Source: Bacteroidota bacterium (GTDB lineage Bacteria; Bacteroidota; Bacteroidia; Bacteroidales; UBA4417). Taken from it: a stretch of DNA of 64,000 bases. Each line of letters opens with the position of its first letter. Position 1 is the first letter of the stretch. Below the pieces are notes generated by a model. That model saw only the letters and a program-made list of their open reading frames with translations. It had not been told where the DNA came from and did no database searches. This document shows, in pieces, positions 49,426 through 57,022 of this stretch. The position numbers and the translations under genes were made by a program. The stretch spans positions 1 to 64,000 of the forward strand of contig JAKLFM010000011.1 of the NCBI GenBank assembly GCA_022711175.1, written 5' to 3'.

Positions 49426-49458
49426 TTTGAGTAATTTTCATCTCGAAAATCAACTTTG
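49426..49458 (+). promoter_or_regulatory. Possible promoter of apbE
   Basis: TTTG (49426-49429), 21 bp, then CAACTTTG (49451-49458), one base off TAnnTTTG. It lies 23 bp before the apbE ATG and after the nqrF terminator. Confidence 0.4.
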
Positions 49459-49481
49459 TCAAAGTATTAATCCCTACTAAT

Positions 49482-50501
49482 ATGTTACCATTCAGGCACT
49501 TGCTGATTACCTTCTGCTGCATATATGCAACGATTCTGATAGTTGGATGTTCCGGGAAACCTGTTATGGTAAAATTCTCGGGCGAAACCCAGGGAACCTA
49601 TTATGCCATCACATACTTCGAAAAAAAGGCAAGTAACTACCAACAGCAGATTGACTCTCTTTTGCACCGTTTTGATTCATCGGCGTCGCTCTGGAAACCA
49701 AATTCATTGCTTTCAAAAATTAATAACAATGATTCAACCGCAAGAACGGATGAAACATTGGAAATCCTCTTCAGGAAATCGATGGAGATTTCGGAGCAAA
49801 GCAACGGCGCGTTTGATATCACAGTTGGGCCTTTGGTTTCAGCCTGGGGGTTTGGTTTTTCCGATCGGTTGAAAGTTGATAAACATATTGTTGACAGCCT
49901 GCTGCCATTGGTCAACTATAAGCATCTCACCCTCACAAACGGCAGAATTTTGAAACAGGATAACCGCATGAGGCTCGATTTTAACGCCATAGCACAAGGC
50001 TATGCGGTTGACCTTGTTGCACAGTTTCTTGAATCAAAAAAAATTAAATCATACCTTGTTGATATTGGAGGAGAAGTACTGGCAAAAGGTACAAAGCCTG
50101 ATAAAACAGAGTGGAGCGTGGGAATTGAATTGCCTGCTGCCAGTGCTGATGATGAGCGCCAAGTGAAAGCAATTGTTTCACTCCACGATAAAGCTCTCTC
50201 AACATCGGGAAATTACAGGAAATATTACGAGGAAAATGGTGTGCGTTACTCTCATACTATTGACCCGTCCACAGGCTACCCGGTAAAGCATTCTGTGTTA
50301 AGTGTATCGGTGCTTGCTTCGGATTGCATGACTGCCGATGCATGTGCTACGGTCATGATGGTCAAAGGTCTTGAAAACTCTAAACCTTTCCTTGCCGCTC
50401 ATCCCGGGCTTGAAGCCTATTTTATTTATTCGGATTCAACAGGGGCAATGCAAACATGGTACACGCCCGGATTTGGAAAACTTATCAAGGAAGAGTTATA
50501 A
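49482..50501 (+). CDS. apbE: FAD:protein FMN transferase (flavinyltransferase)
   Basis: 339 residues. A lipoprotein signal ends ILIVGCSGKP, so it is exported to the periplasmic side. ApbE motifs: FSGETQGTYYAITYF, DITVGPLVSAWGFG, LVDIGGEVLAKGTKPD and the near-invariant YSHTIDPSTGYPV. It covalently attaches FMN to Thr in NqrB and NqrC. Its place after nqrF fits. The separate terminator upstream suggests its own or partial readthrough transcription. Its stop overlaps the A-run of the next terminator. Confidence 0.96.
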   Translation: MLPFRHLLITFCCIYATILIVGCSGKPVMVKFSGETQGTYYAITYFEKKASNYQQQIDSLLHRFDSSASLWKPNSLLSKINNNDSTARTDETLEILFRKSMEISEQSNGAFDITVGPLVSAWGFGFSDRLKVDKHIVDSLLPLVNYKHLTLTNGRILKQDNRMRLDFNAIAQGYAVDLVAQFLESKKIKSYLVDIGGEVLAKGTKPDKTEWSVGIELPAASADDERQVKAIVSLHDKALSTSGNYRKYYEENGVRYSHTIDPSTGYPVKHSVLSVSVLASDCMTADACATVMMVKGLENSKPFLAAHPGLEAYFIYSDSTGAMQTWYTPGFGKLIKEEL

Positions 50502-50526
50502 AAAAAATCCCGGACGGTGCCGGGAT
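50501..50526. terminator. Bidirectional terminator between apbE and the nqrM-like gene
   Basis: Arms ATCCCGG (50507-50513) and CCGGGAT (50520-50526) are preceded on the plus strand by a run of seven A. Read on the minus strand this is a hairpin followed by seven T, ending the NqrM-like gene. It may also stop apbE. Confidence 0.85.
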
Positions 50527-50547
50527 ATAATAAGAAGTGGTAAGCGA

Positions 50548-50733
50548 TCAGCTGTTGTTACAGGTGCTATCAGCGCTACCGCCACACGAACAGTCCATGG
50601 CTTTGCCCGTTTTGGGGTCAACACTGCTGCACGACTTCCTGAATTGGCCGTCACGTATAAAAAACATCCTGATTGCTATTCCGGCAAAAGCAATTCCTAT
50701 GAGTATTGTAGCAACTAAGATGAGTTTGAGCAT
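50548..50733 (-). CDS. nqrM: NqrM-like small membrane protein
   Basis: 61 residues: one transmembrane helix (about 3-24) followed by a short Cys-rich tail. Cys at 35, 48, 50 and 58, in RKSCSSVDPKTGKAMDCSCGG. This resembles NqrM (DUF539), the Na+-NQR maturation factor of about 60-85 residues, in which a membrane helix precedes a conserved Cys and a C-x-C tail and which is needed to assemble the Fe-S centre between NqrD and NqrE. The gene lies convergent to apbE, right beside the nqr operon, and 23 bp after the multi-domain DNA-binding gene. A shared terminator follows. Assignment is by pattern and context; the N-terminal tail differs in length from Vibrio NqrM. Confidence 0.7.
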   Translation of the reverse strand: MLKLILVATILIGIAFAGIAIRMFFIRDGQFRKSCSSVDPKTGKAMDCSCGGSADSTCNNS

Positions 50734-50756
50734 TTCGGTTCTGGTTTATCCGTGAG

Positions 50757-52274
50757 TTATTGGCTGCCTTTGGGTTTACGTCCGCGTCCGCCTTTGTCAT
50801 TACCCGCCGGTAAATTATTGTATTGTTTGTATTTCAGTCCGATATAGCTCTTTCTGAAAAAGATGAAAGTATTGGTCTTGTCTAATTTCAGGTTCGATAA
50901 AATATTTTTATCGGAGGTATTTCGGAACTTACATACATAAACAGTAATATCGCTGATATGTTTAGGTTCCTCTGAGGCTTCGAGAAATTCTTTTACAAGT
51001 TCCTTGATAGTGCCGGTTTTTACGGTCTGCCATTTTTTGAGTGCATAGGTGCTTGTTTTTCCAATAGCAACCACTTCTTCGATACTGAGAATGGATGAGC
51101 GCAGCGATTCAATGTTCGGCGGGATGCGTGTTGTGCGCATCTTAAGCTCTTTGCATATTTCTGTCAGTTTCATCGGGTGGCCCACATCTTCGAGAATCTT
51201 GAGGATATGCTCCGACAGTTTTATGAGGGTGTTGCGGTTGAAAGTAATGGTTGTTTTATCAAATCCCAACCCGAATTCTTCCATAGCCATACGGCGGCAA
51301 ATTTGTTTCAACCTGTCGTTGGTGGTTTGATGCGGGGATACGAACTTATTCAGAAAATCCTGTGCGTCAATCTGGTATGATTTCTCGATACGTTTCTCTT
51401 TTATCGTTTCAATGGCTGTAAAGTACTTCCTGAAGTCGAAGATTTCCTTGTACTTGCGGCTCACCAGGTAGTAATAGTTGTAATTGTTTTCCATATCCTG
51501 AAAAGCCATATAATAACGCTGGAAAGTACCTGCAAAAACAAGCCCGTAGAACTTGCCGGTAAACGATACACCTTCAAGTTTATTGATTTTGCTTACCAAA
51601 TCATCATCAATCACCAGCAGTTCTTTTTTCAGATCGAGGTTGTAATCAAAGTGTTTTTCAATCGTGATAAAGCGCTGGGCGATTTTGTTGACAATGCTTT
51701 CAAGCTTTTCAGGTATTTTTTGGGCAATTTGCCGGACTCTTTCGCGGGTGATCCCATATTGGTCGCCTATGGATTGGAGGGTCCGTTTTTGCGAATCGTT
51801 AAAAAAACCGAAGTTATTCATGAATATATACTGTTCGCGTTCGTTCAGTACATAGCCGATGAGGGTTTTCAGGTATTTGAAAAACGGAAAGTGTTTATTG
51901 ATAAAGAGTTCTTTATAGTTTTCGGTGACTTCAGAAGGTACTTTGAAGTTAACGTAGCAGAAGAGTTTAAAATCTTCGAAGCCCAGCAGGGGTTCATTCA
52001 TTCGAAGGCTATCGAGCGTAAGACCCGAAATATCGAGATATTTCTGCGAAAGCCCGATGAGTTCCAGGTCGGTTTTTAATCCACAGTTCCTGATGTCGCG
52101 AAACGTACCACGTTCGAGGTAGTAATACAGGATTTTATAAAGCGTGTCGAGTGACCCTTCGAGGCATACATTTTTTGTACGCTCCGAGAGGTTGTTGATT
52201 TTCTTCAGTTCCTCAATGTGGTAATTAATGAGGTTGGATAAAGGTGCCACGGCTTTTTGATTTTGGTTTGACAA
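50757..52274 (-). CDS. Multi-domain DNA-binding protein (alpha-CTD-like, sigma-4-like HTH, HARE-like wings, AT-hook)
   Basis: About 505 residues with a TTG start at 52274. Four kinds of DNA-binding segment can be proposed. Residues about 25-80 (ERTKNVCLEGSLDTLYKILY ... RDIRNCGLKTDLELIGLSQ) resemble the helix-hairpin-helix of the RNA polymerase alpha C-terminal domain. Residues about 163-190 (TLQSIGDQYGITRERVRQIA) match the sigma-70 region 4 HTH. Residues about 355-415 and 420-480 resemble two HARE-HTH-like winged helices (KLTEICKELKM; STYALKKW). The C-terminus is basic, with an AT-hook-like GRGRKPKG (497-503). The middle (210-340) is unassigned. It is probably a nucleoid or transcription-associated protein. 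Function is unknown. The NqrM-like gene follows 23 bp downstream, probably on the same transcript. Confidence 0.75.
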   Translation of the reverse strand: MSNQNQKAVAPLSNLINYHIEELKKINNLSERTKNVCLEGSLDTLYKILYYYLERGTFRDIRNCGLKTDLELIGLSQKYLDISGLTLDSLRMNEPLLGFEDFKLFCYVNFKVPSEVTENYKELFINKHFPFFKYLKTLIGYVLNEREQYIFMNNFGFFNDSQKRTLQSIGDQYGITRERVRQIAQKIPEKLESIVNKIAQRFITIEKHFDYNLDLKKELLVIDDDLVSKINKLEGVSFTGKFYGLVFAGTFQRYYMAFQDMENNYNYYYLVSRKYKEIFDFRKYFTAIETIKEKRIEKSYQIDAQDFLNKFVSPHQTTNDRLKQICRRMAMEEFGLGFDKTTITFNRNTLIKLSEHILKILEDVGHPMKLTEICKELKMRTTRIPPNIESLRSSILSIEEVVAIGKTSTYALKKWQTVKTGTIKELVKEFLEASEEPKHISDITVYVCKFRNTSDKNILSNLKLDKTNTFIFFRKSYIGLKYKQYNNLPAGNDKGGRGRKPKGSQ

Positions 52275-52326
52275 TAATTTGCGAATTTAATAAAAATTTT
52301 GCCGAATTCAGCATTTTGAGCAAAAT

Positions 52327-53112
52327 TCAGACAAGTTTTTTTTCTGAAAGCTGTTTGCTGATTTCATAGCATATAATTGCATTTGCTATTGATGCATTCA
52401 GCGACTCGGGCGGCTTAAGTACTTCATCCTGACCAAATGAAGGGATATTAACAGTATGTGTAACAAGTTGTTTCACCCCGACCGATATGCCATGCGATTC
52501 GCTGCCGATGACAACGATTCCGTTATGACTGAAGGTTATCTCATGAAGTTTCGTTCCGTTTAGCAATGCACCATAAACAGGTGTGTCTTTTGGTTTTCGA
52601 TTTATGAATTGTATTAAACCTGTTTTGAAAACCCTGATTCGTGCAAATGAACCCATGCTGGCCTGTACAACTTTTGGATTGAATGGATCCACGCACTCTT
52701 CGGAGCAAACGAGTTGCCGAATGCCGAACCAGTCGGCTGTACGCATTATTGTTCCCATGTTGCCGGGGTCCTTGATATCATCAAGTGCAAGAATGTATTC
52801 GCTGAAATCGATGGATGAGATATCCCGATGAGGTATTTCTGCAATGGCAATCACCTTGTTTGGGGTAACCAGGTCACTTATTCTGCCGAGTTCTGCGGTT
52901 GATATTTCAGTAACGCCGGCTGAGCTTTTGGTTATCATCGGCAAATTCTCATCAATCCATTCAGGTAATGCAAAAACAGCTTTGACCGTTAAATTGCTGT
53001 TCAGTAATTCATCCACACATTTGTCGCCTTCGACAATGAAAACACCGTGTTCCTGGCGGAATTTCTTGATTTTAAGAGAATTGATGTATTTGACCTGGTT
53101 CTTTGAGAGCAT
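52327..53112 (-). CDS. TrmH/SpoU-family RNA 2'-O-methyltransferase
   Basis: 261 residues. An N-terminal substrate-binding domain (SKNQVKYINSLKIKKFRQE; EGDKCVDELL) precedes a SPOUT knot. The family motifs LDDIKDPGNMGTIMRTADW, VVIGSESHGIS and the C-terminal PPESLNASIANAII are all present. It methylates ribose in tRNA or rRNA. The exact target is not known. It starts right after the rplI terminator, so it may depend on readthrough or its own promoter. It lies 52 bp from the next gene. Confidence 0.9.
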   Translation of the reverse strand: MLSKNQVKYINSLKIKKFRQEHGVFIVEGDKCVDELLNSNLTVKAVFALPEWIDENLPMITKSSAGVTEISTAELGRISDLVTPNKVIAIAEIPHRDISSIDFSEYILALDDIKDPGNMGTIMRTADWFGIRQLVCSEECVDPFNPKVVQASMGSFARIRVFKTGLIQFINRKPKDTPVYGALLNGTKLHEITFSHNGIVVIGSESHGISVGVKQLVTHTVNIPSFGQDEVLKPPESLNASIANAIICYEISKQLSEKKLV

Positions 53113-53138
53113 AAAAAAATCCCGAACTAATTCGGGAT
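53113..53138 (-). terminator. Intrinsic terminator after rplI
   Basis: Arms ATCCCGAA and TTCGGGAT (loop CTAA) at 53119-53138, followed on the minus strand by a T-run (53113-53119). It lies between rplI and the TrmH-family gene. Confidence 0.9.
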
Positions 53139-53174
53139 TAAGGTAGTAAAAACTGATATGTTTGTCAACAGGAA

Positions 53175-53624
53175 TTATTCGGCAACAACTTCAAAGTTGA
53201 TGTTAACCTGGATATCTTTATGCAGTTTCACAGTGGCTTTGTATGTGCCCAGTTCTTTGATGGATTCGCCGTCAACGTGAATCTTCTTACGGTCAACATC
53301 ATAATTGAACTGCTCCTTTATGGCATCGGCTATCTGAATGGCATTTACCGAACCGTAAATTTTTCCGGTTGCAGCAGCTTTGGCGCCAATCTTTACGGTG
53401 ATATCTTCAAGCTTCTTAGCCATGGTTGATGCGTCAGCACTGGCTTTCTGATCCTTGAATGATTTCTGGCGAATGATTTCGGCGTTCATTTTCTTGCTTG
53501 ATTCAGTGGCAAGAATTGCAAATCCCTGAGGAATGAGATAATTGCGTCCGTAACCATCTTTAACGGTTACAACATCATGTGCATAGCCAAGATTGGGTAT
53601 GTCTTTCTTTAAAATAACTTCCAT
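53175..53624 (-). CDS. rplI: 50S ribosomal protein L9
   Basis: 149 residues. N-terminal domain MEVILKKDIPNLGYAHDVVT with the typical GYGRNYLIPQGFA, then a long helix and a C-terminal domain (GKIYGSVNAIQIADAI). It binds 23S rRNA near the L1 stalk. It is the last gene of rpsF-rpsR-rplI, with a terminator just after its stop. Confidence 0.98.
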   Translation of the reverse strand: MEVILKKDIPNLGYAHDVVTVKDGYGRNYLIPQGFAILATESSKKMNAEIIRQKSFKDQKASADASTMAKKLEDITVKIGAKAAATGKIYGSVNAIQIADAIKEQFNYDVDRKKIHVDGESIKELGTYKATVKLHKDIQVNINFEVVAE

Positions 53625-53636
53625 CTTCTCTCCTCC

Positions 53637-53909
53637 TTATTTAAGTAAGTCAGCTACATATGGCAGAATGGCCAGGTGGCGTGCGCGTTTGATAGCCTGG
53701 GCTACCTTGCGCTGGTATTTGGTACTAGTGCCGGTAATGCGCCTGGGCAGAATTTTTCCCTGCTCATTTACAAATTTCAGCAGGAAGTCGGCATCTTTGT
53801 AATCAATGTATTTGATACCGCTCTTTTTAAAACGGCAGTATTTCTTTTTCTTGACATCAACCGTGATGGGAGTCAGGTATTTTATTTCTGAATTTCCTTG
53901 ATTAGCCAT
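53637..53909 (-). CDS. rpsR: 30S ribosomal protein S18
   Basis: 90 residues with [19 protein letters not shown] and [20 protein letters not shown], hallmarks of S18. It binds S6 on the platform of the small subunit. It sits between rpsF (20 bp away) and rplI (12 bp away). Confidence 0.98.
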   Translation of the reverse strand: MANQGNSEIKYLTPITVDVKKKKYCRFKKSGIKYIDYKDADFLLKFVNEQGKILPRRITGTSTKYQRKVAQAIKRARHLAILPYVADLLK

Positions 53910-53929
53910 AATTCGTTCAATTTTACGGG

Positions 53930-54295
53930 TTAGTTAGCCTGGCTGTTTGTTTCGGCAACTTCGGCGGGCTTGTTTGCACGTTTCTTCTCGTTGTATGCGA
54001 TAGCATGTTTGTCTAGAGCTACGGTGAGAAAACGCAGAATACGCTCATCGCGTTTAAAAGCTGTTTCGAGGTCGGCAATGAGTTTGCCTTCAGCCTTAAA
54101 TTCGATGAGGTGGTAAAACCCCGTTGATTTTTTCTGGATCGGATACGTGAGTTTACGCAATCCCCAGTTGTTTTCGTGGACGATTTCGGCCCCCTTGTCC
54201 TTCAGGAATTTCTGAAATTTGCTTACCGTTTCCTTCATCTGTTCATCAGATAAAACGGGAGTCATAATGAAAACGGCTTCGTACTGTCTAACCAT
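53930..54295 (-). CDS. rpsF: 30S ribosomal protein S6
   Basis: 121 residues, beginning [20 protein letters not shown], with [18 protein letters not shown]. It pairs with S18 in the platform. It heads the operon, with a strong promoter upstream (54348-54377). The C-terminal tail ([17 protein letters not shown]) is longer and more polar than in E. coli S6. Confidence 0.98.
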   Translation of the reverse strand: MVRQYEAVFIMTPVLSDEQMKETVSKFQKFLKDKGAEIVHENNWGLRKLTYPIQKKSTGFYHLIEFKAEGKLIADLETAFKRDERILRFLTVALDKHAIAYNEKKRANKPAEVAETNSQAN

Positions 54296-54347
54296 TTGTT
54301 TCCCTTTGGGTTAAATTAAACTTTTATTGATTTTTTTAAATGGAGTG

Positions 54348-54377
54348 CAAAGGTAGTAAATTGTTCGATACCACAAA
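54348..54377 (-). promoter_or_regulatory. Promoter of rpsF-rpsR-rplI
   Basis: On the minus strand TTTG (54377-54374), 18 bp, then TACCTTTG (54355-54348). Near-consensus promoter 52 bp before the start codon. Confidence 0.8.
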
Positions 54378-54414
54378 GAATCGCAATAAATAAATAGCGA
54401 AAATACCCGGATAT

Positions 54415-55563
54415 TTAAATCCTGGCGGAATGGCTGAGCATCGTATTGCAGATGAATTCAGCCGCCCGTCCGTTCCCGAATACCTCGGGGAATTGCAGAT
54501 CCGATTTGTTGAGCAGTTCATCAACGGCATTTACAATTCGGCTTTCATCCGCATCAGCGATAATACCGGCTCCATTTTCAATAATTTCGGTCCATTCGGT
54601 TTCAGGACGGGCAACAACCAGTGGTTTATGGAAGAAATATGCCTCTTTTTGCACTCCTCCTGAATCAGTAATAATGAGAGAAGCATTTTTTTCCAAAGCA
54701 ATCATTTCAAGGTACGACACGGGAGGAATCAGGTGAATGCGATGGTTTTTTGATAATCTGGTGCTGATTCCATCTCCTGTTTTGTCAAGCAATAGTTTCC
54801 TGGTACGCGGGTGAAGCGGAACAACGATATCAGTGTTGTTATTGGCTATTGTTATCAATGCGTCGAAAATTGAGTGTAGCCTTTCGGGGATATCGGTGTT
54901 GTTATCGCGATGGATTGTGCAGAGGATGAATTGCTTTCCGGTCAGATTCAGTGAGTTGATAATGCCGGTTTTAGCTTCTGATATCCGGCTGTAATGCACC
55001 AGGTTGTCGAACATGATGTCGCCGCAGTGGAAAACGCCCGGGTTATCGGCGGAATAAGGTGCAGTGTTATCAGTTCTGAAACCTTCTTTTTCCAGGTTCC
55101 TGATACCGGCGGAAGTAGGCACAAAGAGCAGGGTGGAGGCGTGGTCGCACATGATGCGGTTTATTTCCTCCGGCATGCTTTTGTTAAACGAACGCAAGCC
55201 TGCTTCGATATGTACCACTGGAATACGCAGTTTGGAGCCTGCTAAAGCACCGGCCAGTGTTGAATTGGTATCGCCATAGAGTACAAGAAAATCGGGTGCT
55301 TCAGCAAGAAGAGCATCCTCAATTCCCTGAAGCATCATGGCAGTTTGCTTTCCATGGCTGGCCGAGCCTATATTCAGATTAATATTTGGAGCGGGTATTT
55401 CAAGTTCATCAATAAAAACCTGCGACATATTTGCATCATAATGCTGTCCGGTGTGAACAATAATTTCGTCGATTTCGGCTGCAAAATGGTTGCGGATTGC
55501 CCTGCTTAGTGCAGCAGCTTTTATGATTTGCGGCCTGGCTCCAACTATGGTTAGTATCTTCAT
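54415..55563 (-). CDS. wecB: UDP-N-acetylglucosamine 2-epimerase (non-hydrolysing)
   Basis: 382 residues. Motifs: GARPQIIKAAALSRA, HTGQHYDANMSQVF, YGDTNSTLAGALAG, HIEAGLRSFNKSMPEEINR, and the C-terminal SGGVQKEAYF with ARPETEWTE. It interconverts UDP-GlcNAc and UDP-ManNAc for surface polysaccharide or teichoic-acid-like glycans. No other dedicated glycan gene is adjacent. The dehydrogenase at 31360 could act on a related nucleotide sugar. RadC lies 63 bp upstream. Confidence 0.93.
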   Translation of the reverse strand: MKILTIVGARPQIIKAAALSRAIRNHFAAEIDEIIVHTGQHYDANMSQVFIDELEIPAPNINLNIGSASHGKQTAMMLQGIEDALLAEAPDFLVLYGDTNSTLAGALAGSKLRIPVVHIEAGLRSFNKSMPEEINRIMCDHASTLLFVPTSAGIRNLEKEGFRTDNTAPYSADNPGVFHCGDIMFDNLVHYSRISEAKTGIINSLNLTGKQFILCTIHRDNNTDIPERLHSIFDALITIANNNTDIVVPLHPRTRKLLLDKTGDGISTRLSKNHRIHLIPPVSYLEMIALEKNASLIITDSGGVQKEAYFFHKPLVVARPETEWTEIIENGAGIIADADESRIVNAVDELLNKSDLQFPEVFGNGRAAEFICNTMLSHSARI

Positions 55564-55626
55564 GTATTAAAGGCTCCGTGTGAGAATGTACTATAAGCGT
55601 AACTATTTTGGCCGGGTTTTATTGTT

Positions 55627-56322
55627 TTATAGCAGCCCTTCATCGGCATAGCTGAAGTACGATTCATCGCCTACAATGATGTGGTCGAGCACCGGCAAAT
55701 CGAGCAAATCGCCTCCCTGTTTCAGTTTATGGGTAAGTTTATTGTCGGCATCGCTGGGCTTGGTCATTCCTGAAGGATGGTTATGACCCAGGATGAGTGA
55801 GGATGCCTTGGCATCAAGCGCGATTTTGAAGATTTTTTTAGGATCAACCACGGTACCGGCAAATCCGCCGGTGCTTACCAATTCGATACCGAGAATGCGG
55901 TTTGCCCTGTTTAACAATACAATGCAGAATTTTTCTTCGGTAAGGTAGGCGAGGTTTTGCTGGAGAACCTCAAAAGCATCGTGACTTGACTTGATTGCCT
56001 TGCGAACTAAAATTTCGGAACTTCTGCGTCGCTTGCCTATTTCGAGCGCTGCAGCTATGGTGATTGCCTTGGCATCACCAATTCCTTTAAACCTTTTCAA
56101 CTCTTTAACACTAAGTTTCGACAATTCAATAAGGCTGCCATCAACCTTATTCAGAATTTCCTGCGCGAGATCAACTGCCGATTGTTCCTTTGTGCCGATA
56201 TTTATAAGCAGAGCTATCAGTTCGGCATCGGAGAGCGCAGTAGGGCCTTTGGTGACAAGTTTTTCGCGGGGGCGGTCATCTTCGAGCCATGAATGTATGG
56301 GAACTCTGCCTGTTTCTGACAT
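55627..56322 (-). CDS. radC: RadC/JAB-domain DNA repair protein
   Basis: 231 residues. The C-terminal JAMM/MPN+ metalloprotease-like domain has the metal signature LGHNHPSGMTKPSDAD, with FAGTVVDPKKIFKIALDAKA before it. The N-terminal helices contain a helix-hairpin-helix (LKRFKGIGDAKAITIAAALE). The family is widespread, but its molecular role (DNA repair or not) is not settled. It follows the rpsT terminator. Confidence 0.95.
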   Translation of the reverse strand: MSETGRVPIHSWLEDDRPREKLVTKGPTALSDAELIALLINIGTKEQSAVDLAQEILNKVDGSLIELSKLSVKELKRFKGIGDAKAITIAAALEIGKRRRSSEILVRKAIKSSHDAFEVLQQNLAYLTEEKFCIVLLNRANRILGIELVSTGGFAGTVVDPKKIFKIALDAKASSLILGHNHPSGMTKPSDADNKLTHKLKQGGDLLDLPVLDHIIVGDESYFSYADEGLL

Positions 56323-56403
56323 ATTGCTGATAGTGAAAATTTATATCTTGTTAAATTTCAGGCATCCAAATTACGCAGATTCTGCTAAAATGGAGCACCG
56401 CAG

Positions 56404-56434
56404 AAAATAAAAAAACTCCTGCTTATGACAGGAG
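56404..56434 (-). terminator. Intrinsic terminator of rpsT
   Basis: Arms CTCCTG (56416-56421) and CAGGAG (56429-56434), followed on the minus strand by TTTTTTTATTTT. It lies 25 bp after the rpsT stop. Confidence 0.92.
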
Positions 56435-56459
56435 CTTCAAATACGGTTTCAGCAATGAT

Positions 56460-56711
56460 TTAAAGTGTATTCACTTTGCGTGTGAGCTTCGACTTCAGGT
56501 TAGCAGCTTTGTTCTTATGAATGATCTGCTTTTTGGCCAGCTTGTCGATGAGCGAAACAATGGTAGGAAGTTTCTCAGTAGCTTCATCTTTTTTGGTAAG
56601 TGCCCTGAAACTTTTTACTGCATTACGCATGGTTTTTGCATAATAACGGTTGCGCAGCCTTTTCTTTTCGTTGGCGCGGATTCTCTTGATGGAGGATTTG
56701 TGGTTTGCCAT
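56460..56711 (-). CDS. rpsT: 30S ribosomal protein S20
   Basis: 83 residues, with [20 protein letters not shown] at the start. It binds 16S rRNA helix 44 and the 5' domain. It lies 19 bp after the 3' end of tRNA-Glu, in the same direction, so the two probably share the promoter at 56822-56852. A terminator follows directly. Confidence 0.97.
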   Translation of the reverse strand: MANHKSSIKRIRANEKKRLRNRYYAKTMRNAVKSFRALTKKDEATEKLPTIVSLIDKLAKKQIIHKNKAANLKSKLTRKVNTL

Positions 56712-56730
56712 TGTTAAGCTTATTTTTTTG

Positions 56731-56802
56731 TAGTCCGTAGGGGAATCGAACCCCTGTTACCAGGATGAAAACCTGACGTCCTAACCCCTAGACGAACGGA
56801 CC
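56731..56802 (-). tRNA. tRNA-Glu (anticodon UUC)
   Basis: 72 nt, read on the minus strand. The acceptor strand begins GGTCCGT and pairs with ACGGACT at the 3' end (G1 opposite T72). The D-arm is TCGTCTAGGGGTTAGGA, the anticodon arm CAGGTTTTCATCCTG has TTC at the anticodon and the T-arm is AGGGGTTCGATTCCCCT. CCA is not encoded. A promoter lies 20-50 bp upstream and rpsT follows 19 bp downstream. Confidence 0.95.
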
Positions 56803-56999
56803 CTGTCAAATTTTGAGGCTGCAAAGGTAATACTATTTTTCAAATTGACAAGTAATCCTGAATCGTCATCGAAAAAAAATTCATTACTTGTAAATCGCAG
56901 ATTATCAATATATAATGATTCAAACCATGAGATTCCTTTGAAGTGAAACCACTCTTTTAGCACTAAAGGTAATTCTTTGGCACTGTTTTCGAAAGTCAT
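56781..56999 (-). CDS. Doubtful short ORF overlapping tRNA-Glu
   Basis: 72-codon frame 24 bp downstream of the GT9 gene. The first 60 residues (KEWFHFKGISWFESLYID) read like a real protein, but the frame runs through the tRNA promoter and into the tRNA before stopping. It may be a truncated remnant. I do not consider it a confirmed gene. Confidence 0.2.
   Translation of the reverse strand: MTFENSAKELPLVLKEWFHFKGISWFESLYIDNLRFTSNEFFFDDDSGLLVNLKNSITFAASKFDRVRSSRG
56822..56852 (-). promoter_or_regulatory. Promoter of tRNA-Glu and rpsT
   Basis: On the minus strand CTTG (56852-56849), 19 bp, then TACCTTTG (56829-56822). Same -7 box as the rpsF promoter, about 20 bp before the tRNA 5' end. Confidence 0.75.
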
Positions 57000-57022
57000 T
57001 ATGCTGTTATCCTGGGGCTATT

